Below are positions 27,827 through 36,415 of a stretch of DNA of 64,000 bases, piece after piece. The stretch is from Jannaschia sp. Os4. Its GTDB lineage: Bacteria; Pseudomonadota; Alphaproteobacteria; Rhodobacterales; Rhodobacteraceae. The notes under the pieces are model-generated. The model saw only the letters and a list, made by a program, of their open reading frames with translations, did no database searches and was not told where the DNA came from. The stretch lies in contig NZ_JAFCAR010000004.1 in NCBI RefSeq assembly GCF_016820245.1, positions 248,001 through 312,000 on the forward strand, given 5' to 3'. The position numbers were made by a program, and so were the translations under genes. How positions within the stretch are numbered: position 1 is the stretch's first letter; the number at the start of each line of letters is the position of its first letter.

Positions 27827-28309
27827 TCAGTCCGCCGCCTCGCAGGGCCACGCGGCCCCGTCCTGCGGCAGCAGCGGCGAGCGCAGCTCGGCCCCCTCGC
27901 CCAGCCCGAGCGTCTCGGCCAGGCCGCCGTTGATCTCCAGCACCGCGACCACGGGCGCCTCCGAGGGCACGGGCGTCTCGTCCAGCGGCTCGGCGGTGTG
28001 GACCTTCACGACCGTGCCGGTCTCGTCGACGAAGATCATGTCGAGGGGGATCAGCGTGTCGCGCATCCAGAAGGAGGTGCGGCGGGGCGCGTCGTAGACG
28101 AAGATCATGCCGCGCGACGTGGCCATCGCGGGGCGGTTCATCAGGCCCTGCGCCTGCTCCTGCGGGGTGCGGGCGACCTCGACGGTGAAGCGCGCGGACG
28201 CGCCGTCGTCGCGCAGGTCCACGCGGTCGGGGGCGCAGGCCGCCGCCGCCGGGCCGGCGAGGGCCGCCAGCGCGGCGGCCGCGATCAGTTGTCGTTGGCG
28301 TATTCCCAA
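27827..28309 (-). CDS. DUF192 family exported protein
   Basis: This 160-residue protein belongs to DUF192, a small periplasmic beta-barrel family of unknown function. The frame has no ATG near the family start; TTG 28307-28309 is chosen because GGAGG precedes it by eight bases and it yields a clean signal peptide (MGIRQRQLIAAAALAALAGPAAA). The core shows FTVEVARTPQEQAQGLMNR, RGMIFVYDAPRRTSFWMRDTLIPLDMIF and a later VVAVLEINGG, all diagnostic. It overlaps the 3' end of the cold-shock gene by 25 bp in another frame, so the two are co-transcribed. A csp-DUF192 pair is a familiar arrangement in this order. Confidence 0.92.
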   Translation of the reverse strand: MGIRQRQLIAAAALAALAGPAAAACAPDRVDLRDDGASARFTVEVARTPQEQAQGLMNRPAMATSRGMIFVYDAPRRTSFWMRDTLIPLDMIFVDETGTVVKVHTAEPLDETPVPSEAPVVAVLEINGGLAETLGLGEGAELRSPLLPQDGAAWPCEAAD

Positions 28310-28797
28310 GGGCGCACCTCCACCGCGAGCCGCCCGCGCTGGCCGTCGCGGGTGCGGACGCAGACTGCCTCGCCCGGCGCGAGTTCGGCAAGGCCGAAGC
28401 GGCGCAGCACCTCGGCGTGGATGAAGACGTCGCCCGCCTGCCCGAACACGTTGGCGAAGCCGAAGCCCTTGCCGCGGTCGTACCACTTCACGCGCGCGGG
28501 CTCGATCGGGGTGCCCGGCTCGGCGGCCTGCAGGTATTCCGGCGCGTCCTCGGGGACCTCGCCCTCGGCGGGCGGGCGGACGTCGGTGATCTGGGTCGCC
28601 TGCAGCCCGCGCGGCGTGCGCGCCACGGCGATGGTCACGCCCGCGCCTTGGACCACGGAGGTCTGCCCGATGCTCCGCAGGACGTTGACGTGCAGCAGCA
28701 CGTCCCGCTCGAACCCGTCGACCGCCACGAAGCCGAAGCCCCGCACCGGGTCGAACCACTTCACCGTTCCTTCCACGATCTCCGCCGCGTCGGACAT
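28285..28797 (-). CDS. Two-domain cold-shock protein
   Basis: A 170-residue RNA-binding protein with two cold-shock domains. The start is ATG 28795-28797 (MSDAAEIVEGTVKWFD), preceded by GAGGTGG; an upstream ATG adds 19 unrelated residues. Domain one (about 9-75) has VKWFDPVRGFGFVAVDG and DVLLHVNVL, domain two (about 105-165) has RVKWYDRGKGFGFANVFG and DVFIHAEVL: the RNP1 and RNP2 aromatic motifs of the CspA fold. The linker is acidic and proline-rich. Two-domain Csp proteins are a known alphaproteobacterial form. It heads the operon with the DUF192 gene. Confidence 0.95.
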   Translation of the reverse strand: MSDAAEIVEGTVKWFDPVRGFGFVAVDGFERDVLLHVNVLRSIGQTSVVQGAGVTIAVARTPRGLQATQITDVRPPAEGEVPEDAPEYLQAAEPGTPIEPARVKWYDRGKGFGFANVFGQAGDVFIHAEVLRRFGLAELAPGEAVCVRTRDGQRGRLAVEVRPWEYANDN

Positions 28798-28908
28798 GCT
28801 CACCACCTCGATTGATGCGACGGCGGGTTGGCATCGAACCCGGCCCACCCGCAACCTTTGTGACCCAACGTCACGGCGGTCGGCCCGTCCCGTAGCTGCG
28901 CGACACGC

Positions 28909-29550
28909 CTAGGGGTTGAGCCGCGTCACGGACCAGTCGCCCCCGTCGGGCGCGGGCCGCGTCCACCGGAACCGGTCGTGGAGGCGGGCGGCCCCGTCGG
29001 CCCAGAACTCGATCTCCACGGGGCGGATGCGGAAGCCCCCCCAATGTGGCGGGCGCGCCGGGTTCGGGCCGTGGCGCGCGGTCTCCTTGGCGACGCGGGC
29101 CACGAGGGCCGCGCGGCTCTCGAGGGGGCGCGACTGGTCCGAGGCCCATGCCCCGAGGCGGGAGGCGAGGCCGCGCGAGGCGTAGTAGGCGTCGGCCTGC
29201 GGGCCGTCCTCGCGCTCGACGGAGCCGCGCACGCGGATCTGACGGCGCAGCGACTTCCAGTGCATGACGAAGGCCGCCTTGGGATGCGCGGCCAGCTCGA
29301 CGCCCTTCGCGCCCTCGTAGTTGGTGTAGAACACGAAGGCCCCCTGCCCCGCGCCCGCCTGCTCGATCTCCTTGAGGAGCACCATGCGGACGTTCGGCAG
29401 GCCGTCGGCGTCGACGGTGGCGAGCGCGATCGCGTTCGCGTCCTCCGGCTCGCTCCCCTCCGCCTCCGCCAGCCACGCGGCCGCCAGCTCGAAGGGGTCG
29501 TCGCCCGCGAACGCGCCGCCGCGCCCGCCCCGGTCCTCGATCACCGCCAT
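28909..29550 (-). CDS. pdxH: Pyridoxamine 5'-phosphate oxidase
   Basis: PdxH oxidises pyridoxamine or pyridoxine 5'-phosphate to pyridoxal 5'-phosphate with FMN and oxygen. With ATG 29548-29550, which has GGGGAGGCGGGC in front, the protein is 212 residues; an in-frame start at 29586 would add 12. Landmarks are [20 protein letters not shown] near residue 40, [12 protein letters not shown] with the FMN-binding region, [16 protein letters not shown], and the C-terminal [11 protein letters not shown] ... WSVTRLNP, matching PdxH ends. It is divergent from fabI with about 70 bp between starts. Confidence 0.94.
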   Translation of the reverse strand: MAVIEDRGGRGGAFAGDDPFELAAAWLAEAEGSEPEDANAIALATVDADGLPNVRMVLLKEIEQAGAGQGAFVFYTNYEGAKGVELAAHPKAAFVMHWKSLRRQIRVRGSVEREDGPQADAYYASRGLASRLGAWASDQSRPLESRAALVARVAKETARHGPNPARPPHWGGFRIRPVEIEFWADGAARLHDRFRWTRPAPDGGDWSVTRLNP

Positions 29551-29621
29551 GCCCGCCTCCCCGTCAACTTGCCGCACCTCCGGCAATCCCCTAAAGCCCC
29601 CACAATCGCAAGGAGAGCGGA

Positions 29622-30455
29622 ATGGCGGGCAGCGGGTTGAACACGGGCGGGTTGATGGCCGGCAAGCGCGGCCTGATCATGGGGCTGGCGAACGACAAGT
29701 CGATCGCGTGGGGCATCGCCAAGGCGTGCGCCGAGGCGGGCGCGGAGCTGGCGTTCTCCTATCAGGGCGACGCGCTGCTGAAGCGGGTCGGGCCGCTGGC
29801 GGAATCCGTGGGCTCCGACATGGTCGTGCCCTGCGACGTGGGCGACGCGGGCTCCATCGACGCCTGCTTCGACGAGCTGGGCAAGCGGTGGGACCGCTTG
29901 GACTTCGTGGTCCACGCGATCGGGTTCTCGGACAAGAACGAGCTGCGGGGCCGCTACCTCGACACGTCGCTGCAGAACTTCCTGACGACGATGAACATCT
30001 CGGTCTTCTCCTTCACCGCGGTGATGCAGCGGGCCGAGAAGATGATGACCGAAGGGGGCAGCGCGCTCACGCTGTCCTACTACGGAGCCGAGAAGGTCAT
30101 GCCGCACTACAACGTGATGGGGCTGGCGAAGTCCGCCTTGGAGACGTCGGTGATGTACCTCGCCGAGGACCTCGGCAAGGACGGCATCCGGGTGAACGCG
30201 ATCTCGGCGGGCACGATCAAGACGCTCGCCGCCTCGGGCATCGGCGACTTCCGCTACATCCTGAAGTGGAACGAGAACAACGCGCCGCTGCGCCGGACCG
30301 TGACGCAGGACGAGGTCGGCAAGTCCGCGCTCTACCTGCTGTCGGACCTAGGCAGCGGCGTCACGGGCGAGGTCCACCACGTCGACGCGGGCTACCATGT
30401 GGTCGGCATGAAGAACCCCGAGGCGCCCGACATGTCCTTGGAGCGCAAGGATTGA
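29622..30455 (+). CDS. fabI: Enoyl-[acyl-carrier-protein] reductase (NADH)
   Basis: FabI performs the last reduction in each cycle of fatty-acid elongation. The 277-residue protein has the FabI version of the Rossmann fold: [28 protein letters not shown] at about residues 20-45, the catalytic Tyr-X6-Lys in [11 protein letters not shown] near 165, and [15 protein letters not shown] near 200. This is the target type of triclosan and isoniazid-like inhibitors in other bacteria. The ATG at 29622 follows AAGGAGAGCGG. The LysE-type gene at 30493 follows on the same strand after 37 bp, with an uncertain start codon. Confidence 0.96.
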   Translation: MAGSGLNTGGLMAGKRGLIMGLANDKSIAWGIAKACAEAGAELAFSYQGDALLKRVGPLAESVGSDMVVPCDVGDAGSIDACFDELGKRWDRLDFVVHAIGFSDKNELRGRYLDTSLQNFLTTMNISVFSFTAVMQRAEKMMTEGGSALTLSYYGAEKVMPHYNVMGLAKSALETSVMYLAEDLGKDGIRVNAISAGTIKTLAASGIGDFRYILKWNENNAPLRRTVTQDEVGKSALYLLSDLGSGVTGEVHHVDAGYHVVGMKNPEAPDMSLERKD

Positions 30456-30492
30456 CGCGACCGCCGGTGCCGCCGGCCTGCTCCAGTCGAAC

Positions 30493-31101
30493 CTGACCCT
30501 GCCCACGCTGCTGGCGTTCAACGCCGCCGCCCTCGCCGCCGTGGCCGCGCCCGGCCCGGCCTTCCTGCTTTGCGCGCGCACCGCCCTTGAGGCAGGCCGC
30601 CCGGCGGGCGCGGCGACGGGGCTGGGCCTCGCGGTCAGCGCGGGGCTCTGGACGGTCGCGGCCCTCGCGGGGCTGGAGGCGCTGTTCGACGCCTATCCCG
30701 CGACCTACCACCTTCTGCGGCTGGGGGGCGCGGTCCTGATCGTGGGCTTCGCGGCCTTCGTCTGGCGCGACGCGGACGCGCCGCCCCCGGACCCGGCCGC
30801 CCTGCCGTCGCGGCGCCACGCCTTCGGGCGCGGGCTGCTGCTGAACCTATTGAACCCCAAGACCTTCCTGTTCTCGGCGGGGGTGGTGCTGGTGATCTTC
30901 CCGCCCGCGCTGACGCGGACGGAGTGGGCGGTGGTGGGGGCCAACCACGCGCTGCTGGAGGCGGCGTTCTACGGCGCGCTCGCGTGGGCGATGACGCGGG
31001 ACCGGGTGCGGCGCCGCTACCTGCGGTGGAAGCCCGCGCTCAGCCGCGTCATGGCGGTGGTGATGGCGCTGCTGGGGCTGCGGCTGCTGGTGATGGGGTG
31101 A
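30493..31101 (+). CDS. LysE/RhtB family exporter, first of three; start codon non-standard
   Basis: A LysE-type amino-acid or metabolite exporter of about 202 residues with six predicted helices. The conserved N-terminus LAFNAAALAAVAAPGPAFLLCARTAL is in frame from 30493, but between the in-frame stop at 30409-30411 and this segment there is no ATG, GTG or TTG. Aligning with the neighbour at 31106 (MTWETALAFN) places the start at CTG 30493 (LTLPTLLAFN). ATT 30451 overlapping the fabI stop is an alternative, and GTG 30541 would delete half of helix one. Downstream landmarks are LLNLLNPKTFLFSAGVV. It forms a tandem array with the next two genes. Confidence 0.82.
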   Translation: MTLPTLLAFNAAALAAVAAPGPAFLLCARTALEAGRPAGAATGLGLAVSAGLWTVAALAGLEALFDAYPATYHLLRLGGAVLIVGFAAFVWRDADAPPPDPAALPSRRHAFGRGLLLNLLNPKTFLFSAGVVLVIFPPALTRTEWAVVGANHALLEAAFYGALAWAMTRDRVRRRYLRWKPALSRVMAVVMALLGLRLLVMG

Positions 31102-31105
31102 GGCG

Positions 31106-31711
31106 ATGACGTGGGAGACGGCGCTGGCGTTCAACGTGACGCTGCTCGTGGCGTGGATCGTGCCGGGGCCGGCCGCGCTGGTGGCGATCCGGACCACCTT
31201 GGCGGAGGGCCGCGGCGCGGGCGCGCTGACGGGCGCGGGGCTCGCGGTGGCGGCCTCGCTCTGGACGGCGGCCGCGCTGATGGGGTTGGAGGCGGTGCTG
31301 GCGGTGGCGCCGTGGGCGGGTATGGCGCTTCGCGTGGGCGGGGCGCTCTACCTCGTATGGATCGCGTGGGGCACGTGGCGCGGCGCGCGCGACCCCCTGC
31401 CGGAGGGCGGCGTGGCGGGCGCGGGGCGCCGGGCGTTCCTGCGCGGGGCGCTGGTGAACCTCGGCAACCCGAAGTCGATCCTGTTCGCGGCGGCCGTGCT
31501 GGTGGTGATCTTCCCGCCGGGCCTGTCGGGGGCGGAGAAGACGCTGGTGGTCGCGAACCACCTCGCGCTGGAGGCTGCGCTCTACGCGCTGCTCGCGCTG
31601 GTCATGGGGACCGCGCCGGTGCGGCGGGCCTACCTGGGGGCGAAGCTCTGGATCGACCGGGGGGCGGCTGTGGTGCTGGGGGGTCTCGGCCTCCGCCTCC
31701 TGGTGCGCTAG
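31106..31711 (+). CDS. LysE/RhtB family exporter, second of three
   Basis: A 201-residue inner-membrane exporter of the LysE superfamily with six predicted helices. ATG 31106 lies four bases after the previous stop and follows GGGGTGAGG. The first helix holds WIVPGPAALVAIRTTLAEG and the middle LVNLGNPKSILFAAAVLVVIFPPG, both typical, with the conserved asparagine-proline in NPKS. It is clearly paralogous to the preceding gene (ALAFN..., AALxGLEA...), suggesting local duplication. Codon third positions here are dominated by G rather than C, unlike many genes in the window. Substrate unknown. Confidence 0.92.
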   Translation: MTWETALAFNVTLLVAWIVPGPAALVAIRTTLAEGRGAGALTGAGLAVAASLWTAAALMGLEAVLAVAPWAGMALRVGGALYLVWIAWGTWRGARDPLPEGGVAGAGRRAFLRGALVNLGNPKSILFAAAVLVVIFPPGLSGAEKTLVVANHLALEAALYALLALVMGTAPVRRAYLGAKLWIDRGAAVVLGGLGLRLLVR

Positions 31712-31720
31712 GGACGGGCG

Positions 31721-32332
31721 ATGACGCTCCTCGCCTTCCTCGGAATCGGCCTCGCCCACCTGCTCGCCGCGATCTCGCCCGGGCCGTCCTTCGTGCTGTC
31801 GGTGCGGACGGCGGCGACGGAGGGGTTCGGGGCGGCGGTGGCCTTGGCGGCGGGGTTCGGGCTGGGCGCGACCGTCTGGGCCCTCGCCGCGATCACGGGC
31901 CTGTCGATCCTGTTCGAGATCGCCCCGCTCCTGTTCACCGGGATCAAGGTGGCGGGCGGCCTGTTCCTGATCTGGATCGCGATCTCGATGTGGCGCCACG
32001 CGCCCGAGCCGCTGCCGGACATGGAGGTCACCACGCCCCGCTCGCCGCTCTCGGCGTTCCGGCTGGGCCTCGCCACGTTCCTCGTGAACCCGAAGCCGGC
32101 CGTGTTCTTCGGCGCGGTGTTCGTGGGGCTGGTGCCGGGGGACGCGCCGCTCTGGGCCAAGGCGGTGGTGCTGCTGAACATCTTCTGGGTCGAGACCGCG
32201 TGGTACGTGCTCGTGGCGCGCGTCTTCTCCCTGCCCCGCGCCCGCGCCGCCTACGGCCGGGTCAAGACCGCCGCCGACCGGACGCTGGGGGTCGCCTTGG
32301 GCGCCCTCGGCGCCCGCCTCGCCCTGCCCTGA
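31721..32332 (+). CDS. LysE/RhtB family exporter, third of three
   Basis: A 203-residue LysE-superfamily membrane protein, more diverged than its two neighbours. It begins [35 protein letters not shown] at ATG 31721, nine bases past the preceding stop, and has [18 protein letters not shown] in the middle, where the family NPK motif is kept. It lacks the strong similarity that links the first two, so it may be an older copy or an independent member. The gpt gene starts ten bases after its stop, making one long operon from fabI to gpt likely. Confidence 0.92.
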   Translation: MTLLAFLGIGLAHLLAAISPGPSFVLSVRTAATEGFGAAVALAAGFGLGATVWALAAITGLSILFEIAPLLFTGIKVAGGLFLIWIAISMWRHAPEPLPDMEVTTPRSPLSAFRLGLATFLVNPKPAVFFGAVFVGLVPGDAPLWAKAVVLLNIFWVETAWYVLVARVFSLPRARAAYGRVKTAADRTLGVALGALGARLALP

Positions 32333-32342
32333 GGAGACCCCG

Positions 32343-32861
32343 ATGTCCGACCGCCTGCCCCACGAGAAGGGTTTCCACGTCAGCTGGGACCAGATCCATC
32401 GCGACGCGCGCGCGCTGGCGTGGCGGCTGGACGGCAAGGGTCCGGACGGGGGGGCGTGGCGCGCCGTCGTCGCCATCACGCGCGGCGGCATGGCGCCCGC
32501 GATGATCGTCGCGCGCGAGCTCGACATCCGGACGGTCGATACGATCAGCGTGAAGTCCTACCATTCGGGCGGCGGAGCGGCGGACCAGCGGCGCGAGGCG
32601 GAGGTGCTCAAGGCGCCGGACGCGGCGATCATGGGCGACGGGGCCGGCATCCTGATCGTGGACGACCTCGTGGATTCGGGGAAGACGCTGGAGCTGGTCC
32701 GCTCGCTCTACCCGAACGCGCATTTCGCCTGCGTCTACGCCAAGCCCGAGGGCGAGAAGCAGGCGGACACCTACATCACCTCCGTCAGCCAGGACACGTG
32801 GATCTTCTTCCCGTGGGACATGGCGCTGCAGTACGTGCAGCCCTACCGCGGCACCGACTAG
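32343..32861 (+). CDS. gpt: Xanthine phosphoribosyltransferase
   Basis: Gpt salvages xanthine and guanine by joining them to PRPP. The 172-residue protein has the type I phosphoribosyltransferase hallmark [17 protein letters not shown] near residue 100, [18 protein letters not shown] near 45 and a flexible-loop region [11 protein letters not shown]. Near the C-terminus [12 protein letters not shown] is characteristic of Gpt and binds the purine. The ATG lies ten bases after the LysE3 stop with GGAGACC in front. Length matches the alphaproteobacterial enzymes of 155-175 residues. Confidence 0.94.
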   Translation: MSDRLPHEKGFHVSWDQIHRDARALAWRLDGKGPDGGAWRAVVAITRGGMAPAMIVARELDIRTVDTISVKSYHSGGGAADQRREAEVLKAPDAAIMGDGAGILIVDDLVDSGKTLELVRSLYPNAHFACVYAKPEGEKQADTYITSVSQDTWIFFPWDMALQYVQPYRGTD

Positions 32862-32962
32862 GCCGCATTCGCCGCATCCGCCCCGCCCGCGCCGCGATCG
32901 CTGCGTGCCGGTGCCGGGCGGGCCGGGCTTCCTCGCCGCGGAAACCGACGGCGAGACCCGCG

Positions 32963-34180
32963 ATGCTGCAACTCCCCATCCCCCGCCACGGCGCACGGCC
33001 CGCCGCCGGCGACGACGTCATCCTGCGCGCGCTGCGCGGCGTGCGGACCCATCTCGGGATGCCCATCGCCTACCTGTCCGAGTTCGAGGGCGAGGAGACG
33101 GTGTTCCGGCACGTCGACGCGCCGGGGCTGGAGAGCCTGATCGCGGCCGGCGACCGCAAGCGCCTGAGCGAGGTCTACTGCACCCACATCCTGCGGGGCG
33201 ACCTGCCGGAGCTGATCCCCGACACCGCCGCCCTGCCGCTCGCGCAGGACATGCCCATCACCACCGCCGCCCCGATCGGCAGCCATGTCAGCGTGCCGGT
33301 GACCCGGTCGGACGGCTCGATCTACGGGATGTTCTGCTGCCTCTCGCCGGAGCCGAACCCGTCGCTCAACCCGCGCGACCTCGAGGTGATGAAGATGTTC
33401 GCGGGCCTCGCGGCGGACCAGGTGCAGGAGACGCTGCGGCACGACGACGGGGTGGCGTCGGCGGCGGCGCGGGTGCGCGCACTGCTCGGCGGGTCGGGCC
33501 TCCGGGCGGAGGCGCAGCCGATCTACGACCTCGGGACCGGGACGCTCGCGGGGTTCGAGGCCTTGGCGCGGTTCGACGGCCCGCCCGAGCGGGGGCCGCT
33601 CGAGTGGTTCGCGGACGCATCGGTCGCGGGGCTGCGCCGCGACCTCGAGATCGCCGCGGCCCACGCGGCCCTCGACCTGCTCCCCGGCCTCCCGGACGGC
33701 GCGGCCCTCTGGATCAACGCGGACGCGGCGACGCTGGACGACCCGCGCTTCCTCGGCCTGGTCACGGGGACCGGCGCGCCGCCGGGGCGCCTGGTGGTCG
33801 AGGTGACCGAGCACCGGGTGCTCGACGACCCCGCGCGGGCCACGCGGGCCGTCGCGCGGCTGCGGGGCCTCGGCCTCCGCGTCGCGATCGACGACGTCGG
33901 CGCGGGCCATGCCGGGCTGTCGCGGATCCTCGAGCTGCGGCCCGACATCCTCAAGCTGGACCGGATGCTGGTCCACGGCATCGACCTCGATCCCGTGCGG
34001 CAGGCGATGGCCGAGGCGGTGATCGGCTTCGCGCGGCGGTGCGACATGGACGTGGTCGCCGAGGGGATCGAGCGGGACGGCGAGCTCGACGCGCTGCGCG
34101 ACCTAGGGGCGAGCCACGGGCAAGGCTTCCACCTCGGGCGGCCCGGCGCCGTGCGGGACGCGCGCGCCCGGCTGCCCTAG
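32963..34180 (+). CDS. GAF-EAL protein, probable cyclic-di-GMP phosphodiesterase
   Basis: A 405-residue soluble signalling protein: residues about 10-165 form a GAF sensor domain (LGMPIAYLSEFEGEE, GSHVSVPVTRSDGSIYGMFCCLS) and about 175-405 an EAL domain. All EAL catalytic positions seem present: Glu in GFEALARF, Asn in WINADAA, Glu in VEVTEH, the Asp pair in AIDDVGAG, Lys in ILKLDR, Glu in VVAEGIE and Gln in GQGF. It should therefore hydrolyse c-di-GMP under control of whatever the GAF domain senses. There is no GGDEF domain. The start is ATG 32963; the frame further upstream overlaps gpt and is spurious. Its stop overlaps that of the convergent protease gene. Confidence 0.92.
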   Translation: MLQLPIPRHGARPAAGDDVILRALRGVRTHLGMPIAYLSEFEGEETVFRHVDAPGLESLIAAGDRKRLSEVYCTHILRGDLPELIPDTAALPLAQDMPITTAAPIGSHVSVPVTRSDGSIYGMFCCLSPEPNPSLNPRDLEVMKMFAGLAADQVQETLRHDDGVASAAARVRALLGGSGLRAEAQPIYDLGTGTLAGFEALARFDGPPERGPLEWFADASVAGLRRDLEIAAAHAALDLLPGLPDGAALWINADAATLDDPRFLGLVTGTGAPPGRLVVEVTEHRVLDDPARATRAVARLRGLGLRVAIDDVGAGHAGLSRILELRPDILKLDRMLVHGIDLDPVRQAMAEAVIGFARRCDMDVVAEGIERDGELDALRDLGASHGQGFHLGRPGAVRDARARLP

Positions 34181-35268
34181 CCGCCGCGCGCCAAGGTCAC
34201 GGGCACCTCGCGCCGCGCGCGTCCGCGCCGGACGGTGAGGACCACCTCCTGCCCCGCCGCCCGCCGGTCGAGCAGCGCGAGGACGTCGTCGATCGTCGCG
34301 ACCGGCTCGCCGTCGAGGGCCTCGATCACGTCGCGGGGGACGATGCCGTCCTCGGTCTCCACCGCCCCCTCCAGCCCCGCCGCCTGCGCCGGGCCGCCGG
34401 GCGCCACGTCCAGCACGATCACCCCCGCCCCGCGCCCCGAGCGCGCGAGCCACGCGTCCGCGCGCGGGTCGCCCACCACCCCCAGCGCGGGCGGGTCGTA
34501 GCGCCCCCGAAGGATCAACTGCGGCACCACCCGCGCGACCACGTCCACGGGCACGGCGAAGCCGATGCCGGCGGAGGCCCCCGACGGCGAGAAGATCGCG
34601 GTGTTGACCCCGACCAGCCGCCCCGCGCTGTCGAGGAGCGGCCCGCCGGAATTGCCGGGGTTGATCGCCGCGTCCGTCTGCACGAGCCCCCGGATCGTGC
34701 CGCCGCGGTCGGTCGGGATCTCGCGCCCCAGCGCGCTGACCACCCCCGTGGTGAGCGTGAAGTCGAGGCCGAACGGATTGCCGATGGCGAACACGCTCTG
34801 CCCGACCTGCAGGTCGGCGCTCGTGCCGACCGGGAGCGGCGCGAGGCCCATGCCCTGCACCTGCAGCACCGCGAGGTCGTTGCGCGCGTCCGTCCCGATC
34901 AGGCGCGCGGGGCGCGCCCGCCCGCCGGGCAGGCGCACGCTCGCGGTCCGCGCGCCCGCGAGGACGTGGGCGTTCGTGACCACATGGCCCGCCGTGTCCC
35001 AGACGAAGCCCGACCCCGCACCGCGCGGGGTGTCCATCTGCCGGAACATGTCCATCGCGCGCCCTTGGGTGGCGATGAAGACCACCGACCCTTGGGCGGC
35101 TTGGAACAGCTCGATGGTGGCCCGCTCGTCGTCGGCGAGGTCGCCGCGCGGGGTCACGGTCACCGGGTCGGGCGCGGGCGCGAGGGCGAGCCGCGCGTAG
35201 GGCACGAGAGCGCCGCCGATCGTCACGCCGAGGGCGACGGCGGCCGCGAGGAAGAGGAAGCGAAGCAT
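34177..35268 (-). CDS. HtrA/DegP-like serine protease with PDZ domain
   Basis: A 363-residue periplasmic or membrane-anchored protease. The N-terminus MLRFLFLAAAVALGVTIGGAL is an uncleaved anchor or signal peptide. The trypsin-like domain has the triad His in VVTNAHVLAG, Asp in ARNDLAVLQV and Ser in INPGNSGGPLL. One PDZ domain follows (GVIVLDVAPGGPAQAAGLEG, IVPRDVIEALDGEPV) at about residues 275-360. One PDZ and an anchor fit DegS-like or short HtrA proteins rather than two-PDZ DegP. It ends on the opposite strand overlapping the EAL gene stop and starts about 50 bp from lipA's stop, on the same strand. Confidence 0.93.
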   Translation of the reverse strand: MLRFLFLAAAVALGVTIGGALVPYARLALAPAPDPVTVTPRGDLADDERATIELFQAAQGSVVFIATQGRAMDMFRQMDTPRGAGSGFVWDTAGHVVTNAHVLAGARTASVRLPGGRARPARLIGTDARNDLAVLQVQGMGLAPLPVGTSADLQVGQSVFAIGNPFGLDFTLTTGVVSALGREIPTDRGGTIRGLVQTDAAINPGNSGGPLLDSAGRLVGVNTAIFSPSGASAGIGFAVPVDVVARVVPQLILRGRYDPPALGVVGDPRADAWLARSGRGAGVIVLDVAPGGPAQAAGLEGAVETEDGIVPRDVIEALDGEPVATIDDVLALLDRRAAGQEVVLTVRRGRARREVPVTLARGG

Positions 35269-35320
35269 GGGGCCGATCTAGCGCGCCGTCCCAGGGGCGG
35301 AACCCCCCGGCGGCGTCCCT

Positions 35321-36277
35321 TCAGCGCGCCGCCAGCCGCCGCTCGCGCTCCGCCCGCAGGCGGGCGAAGTCGTCGCCCGCGTGGTAGCTGGAGCGCGTGA
35401 GCGGCGAGGCGGACACCATGAGGAAGCCCTTGCCCCACGCCGCCTTCTCGTAGCCCGCGAACTCCTCGGGCGTCACGAAGCGGTCGACGCGGTGGTGCTT
35501 GGGCGTGGGCTGGAGGTACTGGCCGATGGTGAGGAAGTCGATGCCGGCGGCGCGCATGTCGTCCATGACCTGCAGCACCGACTGCCGGTCCTCCCCGAGG
35601 CCCACCATGATGCCGGACTTGGTGAAGATCGACGGATCCATCTCCTTCACCCGCTCCAGCAGGCGCAGGGAGTGGTAGTAGCGCGCGCCGGGCCGCACCT
35701 CGGGATAGAGGCCGGGAACCGTCTCGAGGTTGTGGTTGAACACGTCCGGCTTGGCCGCGACGACCACCTCCAGCACGGCGGGGTCGGCCTTGATGAAATC
35801 GGGGGTCAGGATCTCGATCGTGGTGCCCGGCGCGCGGTGGCGGATGGCGCGGATGGTCTGGGCGAAGTGCTCCGCGCCGCCGTCCGAGACGTCGTCCCGG
35901 TCGACGGAGGTGACGACGACGTGGTTGAGCCCGAGCTTCTGGACCGCGTCGGCCACGCGCCCCGGCTCGAAGGCGTCGAGCGGCTCGGGCGGCTTGCCGG
36001 TGGCGATGTTGCAGAAGGTGCAGGCCCGCGTGCAGACCTCGCCCATGATCATCATGGTCGCGTGGCCTTGGGACCAGCATTCGCCCACGTTGGGGCAGCC
36101 CGCCTCCTCGCAGACGGTGGTCAGGCGGTTGTCCCGCATGATCCTCGCCGTCTCCCGATACGCCTTGCCTACGGGGGCCTTCACCCGGATCCACGACGGT
36201 TTGCGCGGCTGGGCCTGGTCGGGCTTGCGCGCCTTCTCGGGGTGGCGCTCGGCGGGATTCTTGAGGTCGCGGGGCAT
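35321..36277 (-). CDS. lipA: Lipoyl synthase
   Basis: LipA is a radical-SAM enzyme that inserts two sulfurs into protein-bound octanoate to make lipoyl groups for 2-oxoacid dehydrogenases and glycine cleavage. The 318-residue protein starts at ATG 36275-36277 ([15 protein letters not shown]); longer frames upstream add unrelated arginine-rich sequence. Both clusters are visible: the auxiliary cluster cysteines in [13 protein letters not shown] and the radical-SAM CxxxCxxC in [13 protein letters not shown]. The C-terminal [10 protein letters not shown] contains the conserved RSSYHA that binds the auxiliary cluster Ser. It is divergent from the kinase gene at 36416. Confidence 0.97.
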   Translation of the reverse strand: MPRDLKNPAERHPEKARKPDQAQPRKPSWIRVKAPVGKAYRETARIMRDNRLTTVCEEAGCPNVGECWSQGHATMMIMGEVCTRACTFCNIATGKPPEPLDAFEPGRVADAVQKLGLNHVVVTSVDRDDVSDGGAEHFAQTIRAIRHRAPGTTIEILTPDFIKADPAVLEVVVAAKPDVFNHNLETVPGLYPEVRPGARYYHSLRLLERVKEMDPSIFTKSGIMVGLGEDRQSVLQVMDDMRAAGIDFLTIGQYLQPTPKHHRVDRFVTPEEFAGYEKAAWGKGFLMVSASPLTRSSYHAGDDFARLRAERERRLAAR

Positions 36278-36415
36278 GGGGCGTCTCCGGTCCGGTCGCG
36301 CATCATCTAGGGGCGGGCGGCACGCCTGTAAACGCGGGCGGGGCCGCGACGAAGGGCCCCCGGCGCGACACGGGACTTGATTCGCCACTTCGCGTTGCGG
36401 TAGCGTCAGTTACGC

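Noticed and set aside
27827-28834. A single 335-residue frame covering both DUF192 and the cold-shock gene
   Set aside because: The N-terminal two-thirds is out of frame with the clear two-domain cold-shock protein; DUF192 starts at TTG 28309 with its own ribosome site.
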